A stretch of 64,000 bases of DNA from Lacrimispora sp. 210928-DFI.3.58 (GTDB taxonomy: Bacteria; Bacillota; Clostridia; Lachnospirales; Lachnospiraceae). The stretch lies in NCBI RefSeq assembly GCF_020554865.1, contig NZ_JAJCIC010000006.1:1-64000 (forward strand). The letters are read 5' to 3'. Below, piece by piece: positions 17,208-25,659 of this stretch; the stretch's first letter is position 1; every line of letters starts with the position of its first letter. The position numbers and the translations under genes are program-made. Below the pieces are notes generated by a model. The model saw only the letters and a list, made by a program, of their open reading frames with translations, was not told where the DNA came from and did not search any database.

Positions 17208-18542
17208 CTATGCGCGAGACTGGATTGATTGATAGTAAGGCAGATAGATCTGCGTATTTCGTATGACGCATCCCGTGGGAACGCCTGCGCGGATCAGCTC
17301 GCTGCATTTTCCGCAGGTGACACAGGTGTGGAGCTTATCCAGCTTTCCCGTGGTCATGATCTCATTGGGGAAATTCGGATTAGCGAAAGAAAGCCTTCCA
17401 AAGCACGCCGCATCGCATATTCCCTCGTGGATCGCTCCCGCCACCAGATTAGGCGAGAACTGTCTGAGATAAGTCGGCGCCGATGCCGCTACGCCCAGGC
17501 TGGGGAACGCCTTTTTGATCACGCCAAAGCCCTCGTACAGCCTGGCAATGCTCACCAGCTGATGCTCCGGCACCTCTGTCAGCTTATCATGGTCGTAAGG
17601 CCTGGTCACATGGAAATTCTTGTGGGGATCTCCCATGGTCAGGTTGATAAAGGGCATTCCCAGCTCCTTGTGGAGGATCCTTACGATCTCAATGGGCTCC
17701 GTATAATCCGGCTCCAGGCTTCCATCCTTTGCCATGCCGAACCCATGGGGATAGGGGAACCTGTCGTGGATACCCAGACGGCAGATGATCGTAAAGGAAT
17801 CGTCTTCTGCCTGTTTCGCATTCTTTACGGAATTGATCAGCAGGCGGAACCTGTTCTCAAAGCTTCCCCCGTAAGGCCCCTCTCTGGTGAAGGCCGATGC
17901 AAATTCATCAAAAAGATATCCGTGACAGCTCTTCACATCCATTGCGTCAAACCCGGCCTCCTTGCAGAGGAAGGCCGCCTCCCCAAAGGTTTCCTCCATC
18001 TGCTTTAAGTAGTCGTCCGTGGCAATGCAGCTGTCATCCAACCGGCCCAAAGCCTCGTGCTCCGGGCGGTGGTACGCAATGATCGGCTCCGGTGACGCCT
18101 CCGGGTTCGGCCGTGAGTAACGGCCGCTGTGGTTCGCCTGCATGACAACGTAAGGGGCAAACCCATTTTTCTTAAGCCCTATTTCTTTAACCTCTGCCAC
18201 CAGCTTTTTAAATGCCGGCAGCGTCTCGCGGTTGAGATACAGCTGCTTGAGGCTGGAACGTCCCTCCTGCACAACGGATACCGCCTCAAACCATATTAAG
18301 GCAGCTCCCCCTTCAGCCAGCTTGTGATAGCGCCTGATTGTAAGCTCAGACGGAGCACCGTTCGGAAGGGAGTCAACACCCTCCATGGAAGCGATGCACA
18401 GCCTGTTCTCCAGCTTCACAGCGCCGAACTCACATGGCTCCTTCAGTATCTCTACATCCTCGCTGAGCGGAAGGGATTTGCCAAGCTCCTTCAGCTCATT
18501 TCTCACATCATCCAATGAATGATAATGGAACAACTGTTTCAA
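17208..18542 (-). CDS. NADH:flavin oxidoreductase, old yellow enzyme type
   Basis: The protein is 444 residues from the TTG at 18542, chosen because GAGGAGG is seven bases upstream; the ATG at 18548 is too close to it. The FMN-binding TIM barrel shows AVKLENRLCIASMEGVDSLPNG, MQANHSGRYSRPNPE, GFDAMDVKSCHGYLFDEFAS (catalytic His) and YGGSFENRFRLL. The C-terminus ends just after a cysteine cluster (CVTCGKCSELIRAGVPTGC) like the [4Fe-4S] site of 2,4-dienoyl-CoA reductase relatives, but lacks their FAD/NADH Rossmann domains. It could reduce an enone or enoyl intermediate of the pathway encoded around it, with electrons from an unknown donor. Confidence 0.87.
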   Translation of the reverse strand: MKQLFHYHSLDDVRNELKELGKSLPLSEDVEILKEPCEFGAVKLENRLCIASMEGVDSLPNGAPSELTIRRYHKLAEGGAALIWFEAVSVVQEGRSSLKQLYLNRETLPAFKKLVAEVKEIGLKKNGFAPYVVMQANHSGRYSRPNPEASPEPIIAYHRPEHEALGRLDDSCIATDDYLKQMEETFGEAAFLCKEAGFDAMDVKSCHGYLFDEFASAFTREGPYGGSFENRFRLLINSVKNAKQAEDDSFTIICRLGIHDRFPYPHGFGMAKDGSLEPDYTEPIEIVRILHKELGMPFINLTMGDPHKNFHVTRPYDHDKLTEVPEHQLVSIARLYEGFGVIKKAFPSLGVAASAPTYLRQFSPNLVAGAIHEGICDAACFGRLSFANPNFPNEIMTTGKLDKLHTCVTCGKCSELIRAGVPTGCVIRNTQIYLPYYQSIQSRA

Positions 18543-18557
18543 CACCATACCTCCTCT

Positions 18558-20087
18558 TTATTTATTATCCAGTTTTGCCAGCCGGTGGCTGATCTCCATG
18601 GATGCCTGGCCTGCATCCCGAAAGATCTCATACAATTCCTTGTATATCTGGTGCCGCTTCATGTCCGGCTCAGTCACGCTGGACGTTCCCTGCAATTCCC
18701 GTATGACCTTTATGTCCGGGAAGATACCCTGGGCTGTGCCTGCGATCACCGCGATTCCCAGCGCGCCTGCCACATCGGAAAGATGGTTCGACAGGATGGG
18801 CACCCCGTAGACGTCCGCAAAAATCTGGCGCCACAGAGGGCTGGATGCACCTCCCCCCACAAGCTTCATACTGCTCAGGGCTTCTATCTGGTTGATATCC
18901 ATGATCCTCATCAGGATCATCCTCAGATGCATGGCTACCCCCTCCAGCACACTCCGGCAAATATCGCCTTTCTTCGTCCTACCGGAAAGTCCCAGGAACG
19001 CTCCTCTAAGTTCTGTATCCCAGTAGGGAGAGCGTTCTCCTAACAGATAGGGCAGATACATGACACCCCCTGCTCCGGGGGAAGATTCCGCCGCCAGACG
19101 GTCAATGAGGATATAATCCTTCTGTCCCGTCTCCTTCGCTCTTATGCGCTCCTCACCGCAGAGAGTATTTTTAAGCCAGCTGTAGGAATAGCCGCCGGCC
19201 TGCATTGTCCCGGAATCGCGGAGAGTATCAAAGTAGTTGATCTTTGAAATACCTCTCTCAGGGTCCAGCCGCTCGCTGCCCGTCACAACAGAGACCCAGC
19301 TGGAGGTTCCGAGGCTGGTATACGCCTCCCCTTCCTCCACGATCCCTGCTCCCAGCGTGGCAGCTCCTCCATCGCCTGTTCCCATTACCACTGGTATTCC
19401 AGCCTTGAGCCCGGATTCCAGGGATGCTGCCCCGGTCACCTCCCCCAATATACTCCCTATGGGAAGGATATCCGGCAGTTTCTCCCGTGCAATGCCCGCT
19501 GCATCCAGCAATGTCTGGGACCAGTCCCTGACCCTCCAGTCTGCGCAGTGCATGTAGGCTGCGCATTCCGGATCTGTGGCCATCCGCCCTGTCAGACGGA
19601 AATTGATAAAATCCTTGACATTTAAAAAGCAATGGGTATGCTCATAAATCTCAGACCGGTGCTTCTTAAGCCACATCAGCTTTGGCAGGCTGTACCCTGC
19701 CGCTGACCTCATACCGGTAATGTTGTAATACTCCTTCTCTCCTACCCTGGCTTCCAGCTGCTTGGCTTCCTCTGCCGCCCTGGTATCTGCCCATATTATG
19801 GCCGGATAGAGCGGCTTTCCCTGCACGTCCACAGCCAAAGCACACATCAGCTGGCTGCACATGGAAACTGCCGCCACCTCCCCGGCGTCCAGGCCCTCTA
19901 ACAATGTATGGTTGCACGCGCAGAACGCGTTCCACCAGTCCTCTGGATTCTGCTCCGCCAGGCCATTTGACGGCGTATGTACAGGGTAATTCTCCGTGCA
20001 GACCCGCAGCACTTCCCCGCTTGCGGATATCAGCGCCGCCTTGTCGCAGGAGGTTCCCAGATCATGGGCTATCAGATAATTTCTCAA
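18558..20087 (-). CDS. FGGY-family carbohydrate kinase (xylulokinase-like)
   Basis: This 509-residue ASKHA kinase has phosphate-1 loop HDLGTSCDKAALI, catalytic-region IIWADTRA, MGTGDGGAATLGAG (phosphate 2) and LVGGGASSPLWRQIFADVYGVPI near the C-terminus. FGGY kinases phosphorylate sugars or polyols such as xylulose, ribulose, glycerol or AI-2; overall similarity is to the xylulokinase subgroup. The start is a TTG at 20087 behind GGCGGGG. The preceding gene is a DeoC-like aldolase, so kinase product followed by aldol cleavage is a reasonable route. The exact substrate is unknown. Confidence 0.9.
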   Translation of the reverse strand: MRNYLIAHDLGTSCDKAALISASGEVLRVCTENYPVHTPSNGLAEQNPEDWWNAFCACNHTLLEGLDAGEVAAVSMCSQLMCALAVDVQGKPLYPAIIWADTRAAEEAKQLEARVGEKEYYNITGMRSAAGYSLPKLMWLKKHRSEIYEHTHCFLNVKDFINFRLTGRMATDPECAAYMHCADWRVRDWSQTLLDAAGIAREKLPDILPIGSILGEVTGAASLESGLKAGIPVVMGTGDGGAATLGAGIVEEGEAYTSLGTSSWVSVVTGSERLDPERGISKINYFDTLRDSGTMQAGGYSYSWLKNTLCGEERIRAKETGQKDYILIDRLAAESSPGAGGVMYLPYLLGERSPYWDTELRGAFLGLSGRTKKGDICRSVLEGVAMHLRMILMRIMDINQIEALSSMKLVGGGASSPLWRQIFADVYGVPILSNHLSDVAGALGIAVIAGTAQGIFPDIKVIRELQGTSSVTEPDMKRHQIYKELYEIFRDAGQASMEISHRLAKLDNK

Positions 20088-20114
20088 AAAATCCCCGCCT
20101 TTAGTATTTGATAG

Positions 20115-20786
20115 TTAACGGTTGTTGGCCGCATCGCAGATCTCTTTTGCATGCCGGTAACCGATTCCGAACCGGGCCACCCCCATATCCAGCATCCTGT
20201 CTACTGTCTGGATATCTCTGATCCCTCCTGCCGCCTTGATCCACACCTTGTCTTTTACTGTCTTTGAGATCAGTTCCACATGGCGCAGGGTGCAGGGGCC
20301 TTCCGTACCGGAGCAGGTCTTGATGCAGTCGGCGCCGGAGGCTACGATGATCTCCGCTGCTCTCACGATCAGCTTCTCATCGTGAAGCGGGCATTCAATA
20401 ATGACCTTCAGCGCCTTGTCCCCGATGGCATCCTTCACAATGCGGATATCCTCCTCCGCTTCCTTGTACATGCCGGAGACAAGATAGCTCTGGTTCATGA
20501 CCATATCGATCTCCTGAGCTCCCAGGCTCACTGCCCACTTTGCCGCATAGGCCTTGCAGTGGGAGGGATCTGCTCCCGACCAGCGGGTGCAGCCGAATCC
20601 GGGATTCGTATCCGTTCCCTTAAGCTGCTCCACCAAATAGGGGAAATAGCAGGCCGGTCCGTTGATGGCAAAGAAATGATACTCCTTTGCCTGGGCGATC
20701 ATCTCGTCTATCTCCTGCTTTGTGGCAAGCGTTCCAATATCCGTGCTGTCGATCATTCTCGCTAAATCTTTTCCGTTAATTGGCAT
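20115..20786 (-). CDS. DeoC-like class I aldolase with altered phosphate site
   Basis: The 223-residue TIM barrel follows deoxyribose-phosphate aldolase: MIDSTDIGTLAT, GFGCTRWSGAD, EIDMVMNQ (catalytic Asp), GADCIKTCSG (Schiff-base Lys) and WIKAAGGIRD (second Lys). Where DeoC has the G-(T/A)-S-(S/A)-G phosphate loop, this protein has ARFGIGYRHAKEI, so the usual serine phosphate ligands are missing. The chemistry should be retained, but the substrate may not be 2-deoxyribose-5-phosphate. The RBS is GAGGTGG. It sits between the FGGY kinase and the GH105-like hydrolase genes. Confidence 0.88.
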   Translation of the reverse strand: MPINGKDLARMIDSTDIGTLATKQEIDEMIAQAKEYHFFAINGPACYFPYLVEQLKGTDTNPGFGCTRWSGADPSHCKAYAAKWAVSLGAQEIDMVMNQSYLVSGMYKEAEEDIRIVKDAIGDKALKVIIECPLHDEKLIVRAAEIIVASGADCIKTCSGTEGPCTLRHVELISKTVKDKVWIKAAGGIRDIQTVDRMLDMGVARFGIGYRHAKEICDAANNR

Positions 20787-20812
20787 ATTATTCCACCTCG
20801 TATTTTGTTCTT

Positions 20813-21868
20813 TTATTCTGCTATGACGCCCATATAATCGCTTGTTTTTCCGTTCTCTCCCTTGAACATCTGGTTATACCATGCGTCAGGCTGATTGACA
20901 GGATTTTCTGCATAGTCGTAATATGCAGCCTCCATCATCAGGAAAAATGACTGCCCGTTTGCAGAAATGCCCGTCTTATTGTTGTCCGGCACGCCGCACA
21001 CGCCGTACACAAAGCCGTAAGGATCCACCTTGTCATGAAGAGTCTGGCGCAGATGGTTGGCCTTCTCCTCATATGTCTTATCCAGATAGCCTGCTGCCAG
21101 AGCGCGGTATATCGCACCTGTGACCATACTAACTGCATTAATGCCGATAATGCTCTCGGGATTATCCAGGGTATCATGGCAGACGCCGTCGTCGTCGATG
21201 TACTTAAGGATCGAATCGATCACGATCTTCCCCTTCTCCATCATCTTGTCCTTCTCCTCCTTCATTGACATTGGGAGACGGGCTGCCACCTTCACAAGGC
21301 CTACTGCTGCGTAGCCGGTGCAGATGCTCCTGTGGTGTGTTCTCACATAGTGCTTTTTCTCATCGTCCCAGATCCAATAAAGCATCTTGATCTCAGGATC
21401 ATAGAGGGCGTCCCAGTATCCGTTGATCTGCTTTACCGCCTCTTCATAATAGCCGGCTGCTGCCAGGAAGGGAGGCATCATATAGATGGAGTCAACCCAA
21501 AATTCCGGCGCGTCGTTTAAGTGGTAGAGGATTCCCTGAGGATTCCTTGCCGCCTTGTGCAGGGTGTAGTCCAAAAGGCCCTCATAGGTCTCGCGGATCA
21601 GGCGGTCATTGGTGAGCTGGGCAGCGACCATCATCGCTTCGCCGCAGGCGCAGGGATCTGTGACAGTGCGCTTCTCCCACTCGGTGGTGAGGGTTGTGCG
21701 GCCGTCCTCCAGGCGGATATAGGAGGCTTCCTTCGCAAAGGTGATCAGAGTCTCATAGTCTCTCAGCTCCAGCATGGCCTGCATTGCCTCGCTCTGCTCC
21801 CAGCTGCGGCGCTGGATGGACATCAACGCATTCTTTACCTTGCGGATGATTGGTGTATCAGGTATCAT
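20813..21868 (-). CDS. GH105/GH88-type unsaturated glycuronyl hydrolase family protein
   Basis: The protein is 351 residues from the ATG at 21868, which has AAAGGAG upstream; an in-frame ATG at 21886 contains that RBS. The (alpha/alpha)6-barrel pattern of the family is seen in DAPEFWVDSIYMMPPFLAAAGYY, LYWIWDDEKK and GYAAVGLVKVAARLP. In GH105 enzymes the Asp of the WVDSIYM-like motif is the catalytic acid that hydrates delta-4,5-unsaturated uronic acids. No signal peptide is present, so it works in the cytosol on an imported substrate. Whether this one cleaves a glycoside or hydrates another enol substrate is open. Confidence 0.8.
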   Translation of the reverse strand: MIPDTPIIRKVKNALMSIQRRSWEQSEAMQAMLELRDYETLITFAKEASYIRLEDGRTTLTTEWEKRTVTDPCACGEAMMVAAQLTNDRLIRETYEGLLDYTLHKAARNPQGILYHLNDAPEFWVDSIYMMPPFLAAAGYYEEAVKQINGYWDALYDPEIKMLYWIWDDEKKHYVRTHHRSICTGYAAVGLVKVAARLPMSMKEEKDKMMEKGKIVIDSILKYIDDDGVCHDTLDNPESIIGINAVSMVTGAIYRALAAGYLDKTYEEKANHLRQTLHDKVDPYGFVYGVCGVPDNNKTGISANGQSFFLMMEAAYYDYAENPVNQPDAWYNQMFKGENGKTSDYMGVIAE

Positions 21869-21904
21869 TTTATATTCTCCTTTCATATAAAAGTCTGCTG
21901 CGTT

Positions 21905-22681
21905 TTACAGGCGGCGGATATGGTAGCCTCCGTCTGCATTCAGGATCTGGCCTGTAGCAAAGTCAAGCCTTCCGCTGCAGAGCACTGCCACGCAGTCGGC
22001 CACATCCTTCGGAGTTCCAAAGCGCTTGATGGGGGTAAGTGTACCGGCCTCGATCGCCTTTCCAAACCTTTCTCTGGAAGCCTCGGCCATCATGTCGGTG
22101 AGGATCATGCCCGGACGCACTTCAAATACAGGGATGCCGAACTCTGCCAGCCTGTCGGCATAGAGTGTGGTAGTCATGGAAATGGCTGCCTTTGACACGC
22201 AATATTCTCCGCGGTTAGTGGAGGATGCATAGGCGGAAACAGAGGAAATGTTGATGATGCGCGGACAGTAGTCCTCCAGCCCCTCCTTCTGGAACTCGAT
22301 CATCTTTCTCGCCGCCAGCTGGCACATGAAGAACATGGAGCGGGCATTGATCCCAATCACGCGGTCGTAGCTCTCCTCCTCTACCTCCAGAAGGTCACGC
22401 CTCACCTTCGGCGCTACGCCGGCATTGTTCACCAGAACGTCCAGACGCCCGAACTTTTCGCATACTGTGTTGATCAGATTCTCCCTGGCCTGGGTGTCAG
22501 CCACATTGCACTGGATATATTCACAGTCAATGCCCAGGGCTTTGAACTCCCCCATGGTCTCCTCTGCCTCGGCGCTGGCAGCGCTTACGACTACGTAGTA
22601 GCCCTCTCTTCCCAGCTCCTCGGCAATACCTTTTCCTATGCCCCTTCTGGAGCCGGTGACAATTGCAACTTTCTTAGCCAT
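21905..22681 (-). CDS. Short-chain dehydrogenase/reductase (SDR)
   Basis: The 258-residue classical SDR has TGSRRGIGKGIAEEL (NAD(P) loop), NNAGVAP, ISSVSA with the catalytic Ser, YCVSK (Tyr/Lys) and a C-terminal SGRLDFATGQILNADGGYHIRRL. Basic residues right after the Gly motif suggest NADP(H), though this is not decisive. It resembles 3-ketoacyl-ACP reductases and polyol or sugar-acid dehydrogenases. It is first in the operon, directly behind the GntR-controlled promoter. Confidence 0.9.
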   Translation of the reverse strand: MAKKVAIVTGSRRGIGKGIAEELGREGYYVVVSAASAEAEETMGEFKALGIDCEYIQCNVADTQARENLINTVCEKFGRLDVLVNNAGVAPKVRRDLLEVEEESYDRVIGINARSMFFMCQLAARKMIEFQKEGLEDYCPRIINISSVSAYASSTNRGEYCVSKAAISMTTTLYADRLAEFGIPVFEVRPGMILTDMMAEASRERFGKAIEAGTLTPIKRFGTPKDVADCVAVLCSGRLDFATGQILNADGGYHIRRL

Positions 22682-22714
22682 GTAACCCTATCCCCTTTCA
22701 ATATTGTATTTATG

Positions 22715-22761
22715 ACATTATGTCTTTACATTTATTATAGCAAAAAAATGGTTACTGTCAA
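22715..22761 (-). promoter_or_regulatory. SDR operon promoter with GntR operator
   Basis: On the minus strand TTGACA (22756-22761), a 16-bp spacer and TATAAT (22734-22739) form a strong promoter. Immediately downstream lies ACATTATGTCTTTACATT (22715-22732, plus-strand reading). The same 18-mer, 17 of 18 identical, occupies the same place behind the -10 of the MaoC operon at 30.3 kb. The half-site AATGTAA also forms the palindrome at the GntR promoter. Binding here would block RNA polymerase clearance. Confidence 0.8.
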
Positions 22762-22810
22762 GAAGAACTTGAAATTCTCCTCTTTTTACCATTTTTTTAT
22801 AATTTTGAAA

Positions 22811-22865
22811 TTGTGCGATTTGCAAAAATATGCTATATTCCTAATGTAAGAATAATATTACATTA
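22811..22865 (+). promoter_or_regulatory. GntR gene promoter and autoregulatory palindrome
   Basis: TTGTGC (22811-22816), a 17-bp spacer and TATATT (22834-22839) precede a perfect inverted repeat TAATGTAA-N8-TTACATTA (22842-22865) that ends 15 bp before the GntR start. Its half-sites match the shared operator of the two flanking operons, indicating autoregulation. Confidence 0.78.
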
Positions 22866-22880
22866 TAGGAGTGTTACTAT

Positions 22881-23633
22881 ATGAAATCTGATCTGTCTAT
22901 TTTCCGCATTAACAAAGCCATACCTGTCCCTCTTTACTATCAGCTGAAGCTTTGTATTTTGGATCTCATTGAAAATCACACTCTTAATGAGGGGGATCTT
23001 CTCCCCCCGGAGAACGAGTTATGTGATAGCCTGGGAATCAGCCGCCCCACTGTGCGCCAATGCCTCGGCGAGCTGGTAAGCGAGGGATATCTTGTCCGCC
23101 AAAAAGGGAAGGGAACCTTTGTCGCCCCCAAACGGATTGATGCGCGCTTTCTGAATAAACTGCAGACATTTAACGAGGAAATGAGGGACCGCGGACTGGT
23201 TCCCACCTGCAAACTCCTTCAGATCGAGGTCGTAAATCCGCAGAATATGATCAATGAAAGCCTTGGCCTCGCCAAAACAGATAGGCTGATCCTTCTAAAA
23301 CGTCTGCGCGGAGTTGACAATGAGCCCATCATGATACAGCAGAACTATCTGTCCTACGACAAATTCCACAAGCTGCTGGAGATTGATTTTTCTACCGCCT
23401 CCCTCTATCATGTGCTGGAGGAGGAGTACGGGCTCTATATCGACTATGCTCACAGGAGTATTCAGGCCGCAAATGCCACTTCAAAGGAGGCCCAGCTGCT
23501 TCAGATCAATTCCGGCATGGCTATCTGCATTGTGACAACGGTGGCCTATGCAAACCGTACGACTCCTGTGGAGTACACCATATCAAAATACAGGGGAGAC
23601 AGGATGAACTTTGGCGTAGAGCTCTGCCGCTGA
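22881..23633 (+). CDS. GntR-family regulator with UTRA domain (HutC subfamily)
   Basis: The 250-residue protein has an N-terminal winged helix (about residues 10-75: PVPLYYQLKLCILDLIE ... LLPPENELCDSLGISRPTVRQCLGELVSEGYLVRQKGKGTFV) and a C-terminal UTRA ligand-binding domain (about 95-245: NEEMRDRGLVPTCKLL, RLILLKRLRGVDNEPIMIQQNYL, VEYTISKYRGDRMNFGVEL). UTRA regulators usually sense sugars, amino acids or their phosphates. It lies divergent from the SDR operon, with AGGAG nine bases before the ATG. Matching operators at both flanking operons and at its own promoter make it the likely repressor of all three. Confidence 0.93.
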   Translation: MKSDLSIFRINKAIPVPLYYQLKLCILDLIENHTLNEGDLLPPENELCDSLGISRPTVRQCLGELVSEGYLVRQKGKGTFVAPKRIDARFLNKLQTFNEEMRDRGLVPTCKLLQIEVVNPQNMINESLGLAKTDRLILLKRLRGVDNEPIMIQQNYLSYDKFHKLLEIDFSTASLYHVLEEEYGLYIDYAHRSIQAANATSKEAQLLQINSGMAICIVTTVAYANRTTPVEYTISKYRGDRMNFGVELCR

Positions 23634-23666
23634 TCTCCAAAGGCCCTGTACGCCCTGACCACGAAT

Positions 23667-23706
23667 AAATGGCTATGCCCGCACATGAAGGATAGCCATT
23701 TTTCTT
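23667..23706 (+). terminator. Terminator after the GntR gene
   Basis: AAATGGCTAT (23667-23676) pairs perfectly with ATAGCCATTT (23692-23701), followed by TTTCTTT. It ends the GntR transcript. The convergent etfA transcript reads the same stem with A/T-rich flanks, so it may act in both directions. Confidence 0.75.
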
Positions 23707-23717
23707 TCTCATTTTGT

Positions 23718-24827
23718 TTATTTTGCTTCCTTTGCCGCCTTCACCGCATCGGTCATAAGCGGGACCACCTTAAACAGGTCTCCTACGATGCCGTAATCCG
23801 CGCACTCAAAGATCGGGGCAGACTCATTGGCGTCTACCGCAATGATAAGCTCCGAATCCTGCATCCCGGCCTTGTGCTGGATCGCACCGGAGATGCCCAG
23901 GGCAACATATATTTTCGGACGCACCGTTTTGCCGGTCTGTCCCACCTGATGGTCGGAGGGCAGCCAGCCAGAGTCGATCGCGGCTCGTGACGCGCCGACC
24001 ACTCCCCCTCCCAGGGCCTTTGCCAGTTCTTCTGCCAATTCGATCCCCTTCTTCGGATCCCTGCTGATACCGGCTCCCACGGAAACCACGACCTCGGCCC
24101 CTATGAGGTCAACCATTTTCCTTGTCTCCTTTACTACCTCAAGGACCTTTGTCTTTAATGCTGCATCCTCCAGCCTTACCTCCACTCTCTCGATCTCGCA
24201 TGCATCTGCCTTTTCCCGGCAGAAGGCACTCTTCTTAAACACGCCGGGCCGGACGGTCGACATGCAGGGCCGGAATCTGGGACAGATGATCGTTGCCATC
24301 AAATGTCCTCCAAAGGCAGGTCTGGTCATCTTCAGGTTGGTGTCCTCCATCTTAAATTTGACGGAATCTACGTCAATGGTGGAGGATTCCCTCAAAAACT
24401 GCACATAGCGTTCCATGTCAATATCCAGATGCGTGCAGTCGGCTGTAAGGCCTGTGTGCAGCCTTGCCGCCACGCGGGGGCCCAGATCCCTGCCGATGTT
24501 GGAGGCCCCTATCAGCAGCACCTCCGGCTTTCTCTCCATTACGATGTCACAGATTACATTGCAGTACCTGTCCGTTGTATACACATCCAGCGCCGGATCT
24601 TCACAAACGATCACCTTGTCAGCGCCATAGCCTCCCAGCTCTCCTGCAGCCCGGCTGATTCCTTCTCCTCCGAGCAGGATGCCTACCAGCTTCGCCCCTC
24701 TCTCATCAGCCAGCTTCCGCCCTTCGCTGATAAGCTCAAAATCCGTATTCTGAAGCACGCCGTCCCGCTGCTCACAGAATACCCAAATATCAGAAAATCC
24801 ATTGATCTCTGCACTGTTAAAAGCCAT
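23718..24827 (-). CDS. etfA: Electron transfer flavoprotein alpha subunit
   Basis: The 369-residue protein has the ETF N-terminal domain and the C-terminal FAD domain: VVVSVGAGISRDPKKGIELAEELAKALGG, GASRAAIDSGWLPSDHQVGQTGKTVRPKIYVALGISGAIQHKAGM and IIAVDANESAPIFECADYGIVGDLFKVVP. EtfAB carries electrons to or from acyl-CoA dehydrogenases; in Clostridia many versions bifurcate NADH electrons to ferredoxin and an enoyl-CoA. It is the last gene of the MaoC operon, 19 bp after etfB, with GGGAGG upstream. Whether this pair bifurcates cannot be decided by eye. Confidence 0.94.
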   Translation of the reverse strand: MAFNSAEINGFSDIWVFCEQRDGVLQNTDFELISEGRKLADERGAKLVGILLGGEGISRAAGELGGYGADKVIVCEDPALDVYTTDRYCNVICDIVMERKPEVLLIGASNIGRDLGPRVAARLHTGLTADCTHLDIDMERYVQFLRESSTIDVDSVKFKMEDTNLKMTRPAFGGHLMATIICPRFRPCMSTVRPGVFKKSAFCREKADACEIERVEVRLEDAALKTKVLEVVKETRKMVDLIGAEVVVSVGAGISRDPKKGIELAEELAKALGGGVVGASRAAIDSGWLPSDHQVGQTGKTVRPKIYVALGISGAIQHKAGMQDSELIIAVDANESAPIFECADYGIVGDLFKVVPLMTDAVKAAKEAK

Positions 24828-24846
24828 TCCCGTTCCTCCCTCTTCC

Positions 24847-25647
24847 TTAGATCACATGTTTTTTTACAAGCTGGCTGACCAATTCCTCTACAGCCTCCTC
24901 CTCAGTGCCGGCCAGTATGCGTCCTGCCTCCTTCTTCGGAGGCGTAAAGGAACGGAAAATATTGGTTGGGGAACCCTTCAGGCCAATGGTCGTAAGGTCG
25001 ATCAGCGGATCATCCTTTAAAGCATTGTAATCTAATATCCGGACCGGTTTTTGATAGCAGCCGAGAATATTTTTAATTGTCATATAGCGCGGAGCGTTCA
25101 TCTCCCTCACGCAGGTAAGCAGACAGGGCGTCTGTACCTGTATCGTCATATATCCGTCCTCCAGCAGGCGCTTTACTGTCAGAACATTTCCATCCTTTTT
25201 CATATCCGCCACATATGTAACCTGAGGAAGATTTAATTTTTCTGCGATCTGCGGGCCTACCTGGGCCGTATCCCCGTCAATGGCCTGGCGCCCGCAAAAG
25301 ATCACATCCTCCCCGCCGACCCCCAGATAATGCAGGGCTCCGGCAATGATCTGGGACGTGGCAAAGGTGTCAGAGCCGCCAAATTCGCGGCTGGAAATCA
25401 GGACTCCATCGTCTGCCCCCATTGCCAACAGCTCCCGGAGCATCCCCTCTGCCGGGGCAGGCCCCATGGTCACTGCTGTGACCTGGCAGCCAGTCTCATC
25501 CTTTAACTGCAGGGCCGCCTCCATGGCAGCCATGTCGTCCGGATTAATGATCGTTTCCATGGATGCACGGTCCAACGTTCCATCCTCCTTTACAGCAACC
25601 TTTCCGGATGTATCCGGAACCTGCTTCACGCACACATAAATTCTCAT
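24847..25647 (-). CDS. etfB: Electron transfer flavoprotein beta subunit
   Basis: This 266-residue EtfB carries the family pattern MRIYVCVKQVPDTSGKVAVKEDGTLDR, INPDDMAAMEAALQLKD, VTAVTMGP, LLAMGADDGVLIS, FCGRQAIDGDTAQVGPQIAEKLNLPQVTYV and ADMKKDGNVLTVKRLLEDG, the region of the recognition loop that docks on the dehydrogenase. It partners with EtfA downstream and the acyl-CoA dehydrogenase 12 bp upstream, the classic Clostridia order. Confidence 0.94.
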   Translation of the reverse strand: MRIYVCVKQVPDTSGKVAVKEDGTLDRASMETIINPDDMAAMEAALQLKDETGCQVTAVTMGPAPAEGMLRELLAMGADDGVLISSREFGGSDTFATSQIIAGALHYLGVGGEDVIFCGRQAIDGDTAQVGPQIAEKLNLPQVTYVADMKKDGNVLTVKRLLEDGYMTIQVQTPCLLTCVREMNAPRYMTIKNILGCYQKPVRILDYNALKDDPLIDLTTIGLKGSPTNIFRSFTPPKKEAGRILAGTEEEAVEELVSQLVKKHVI

Positions 25648-25659
25648 GCCAGCTCCCTC

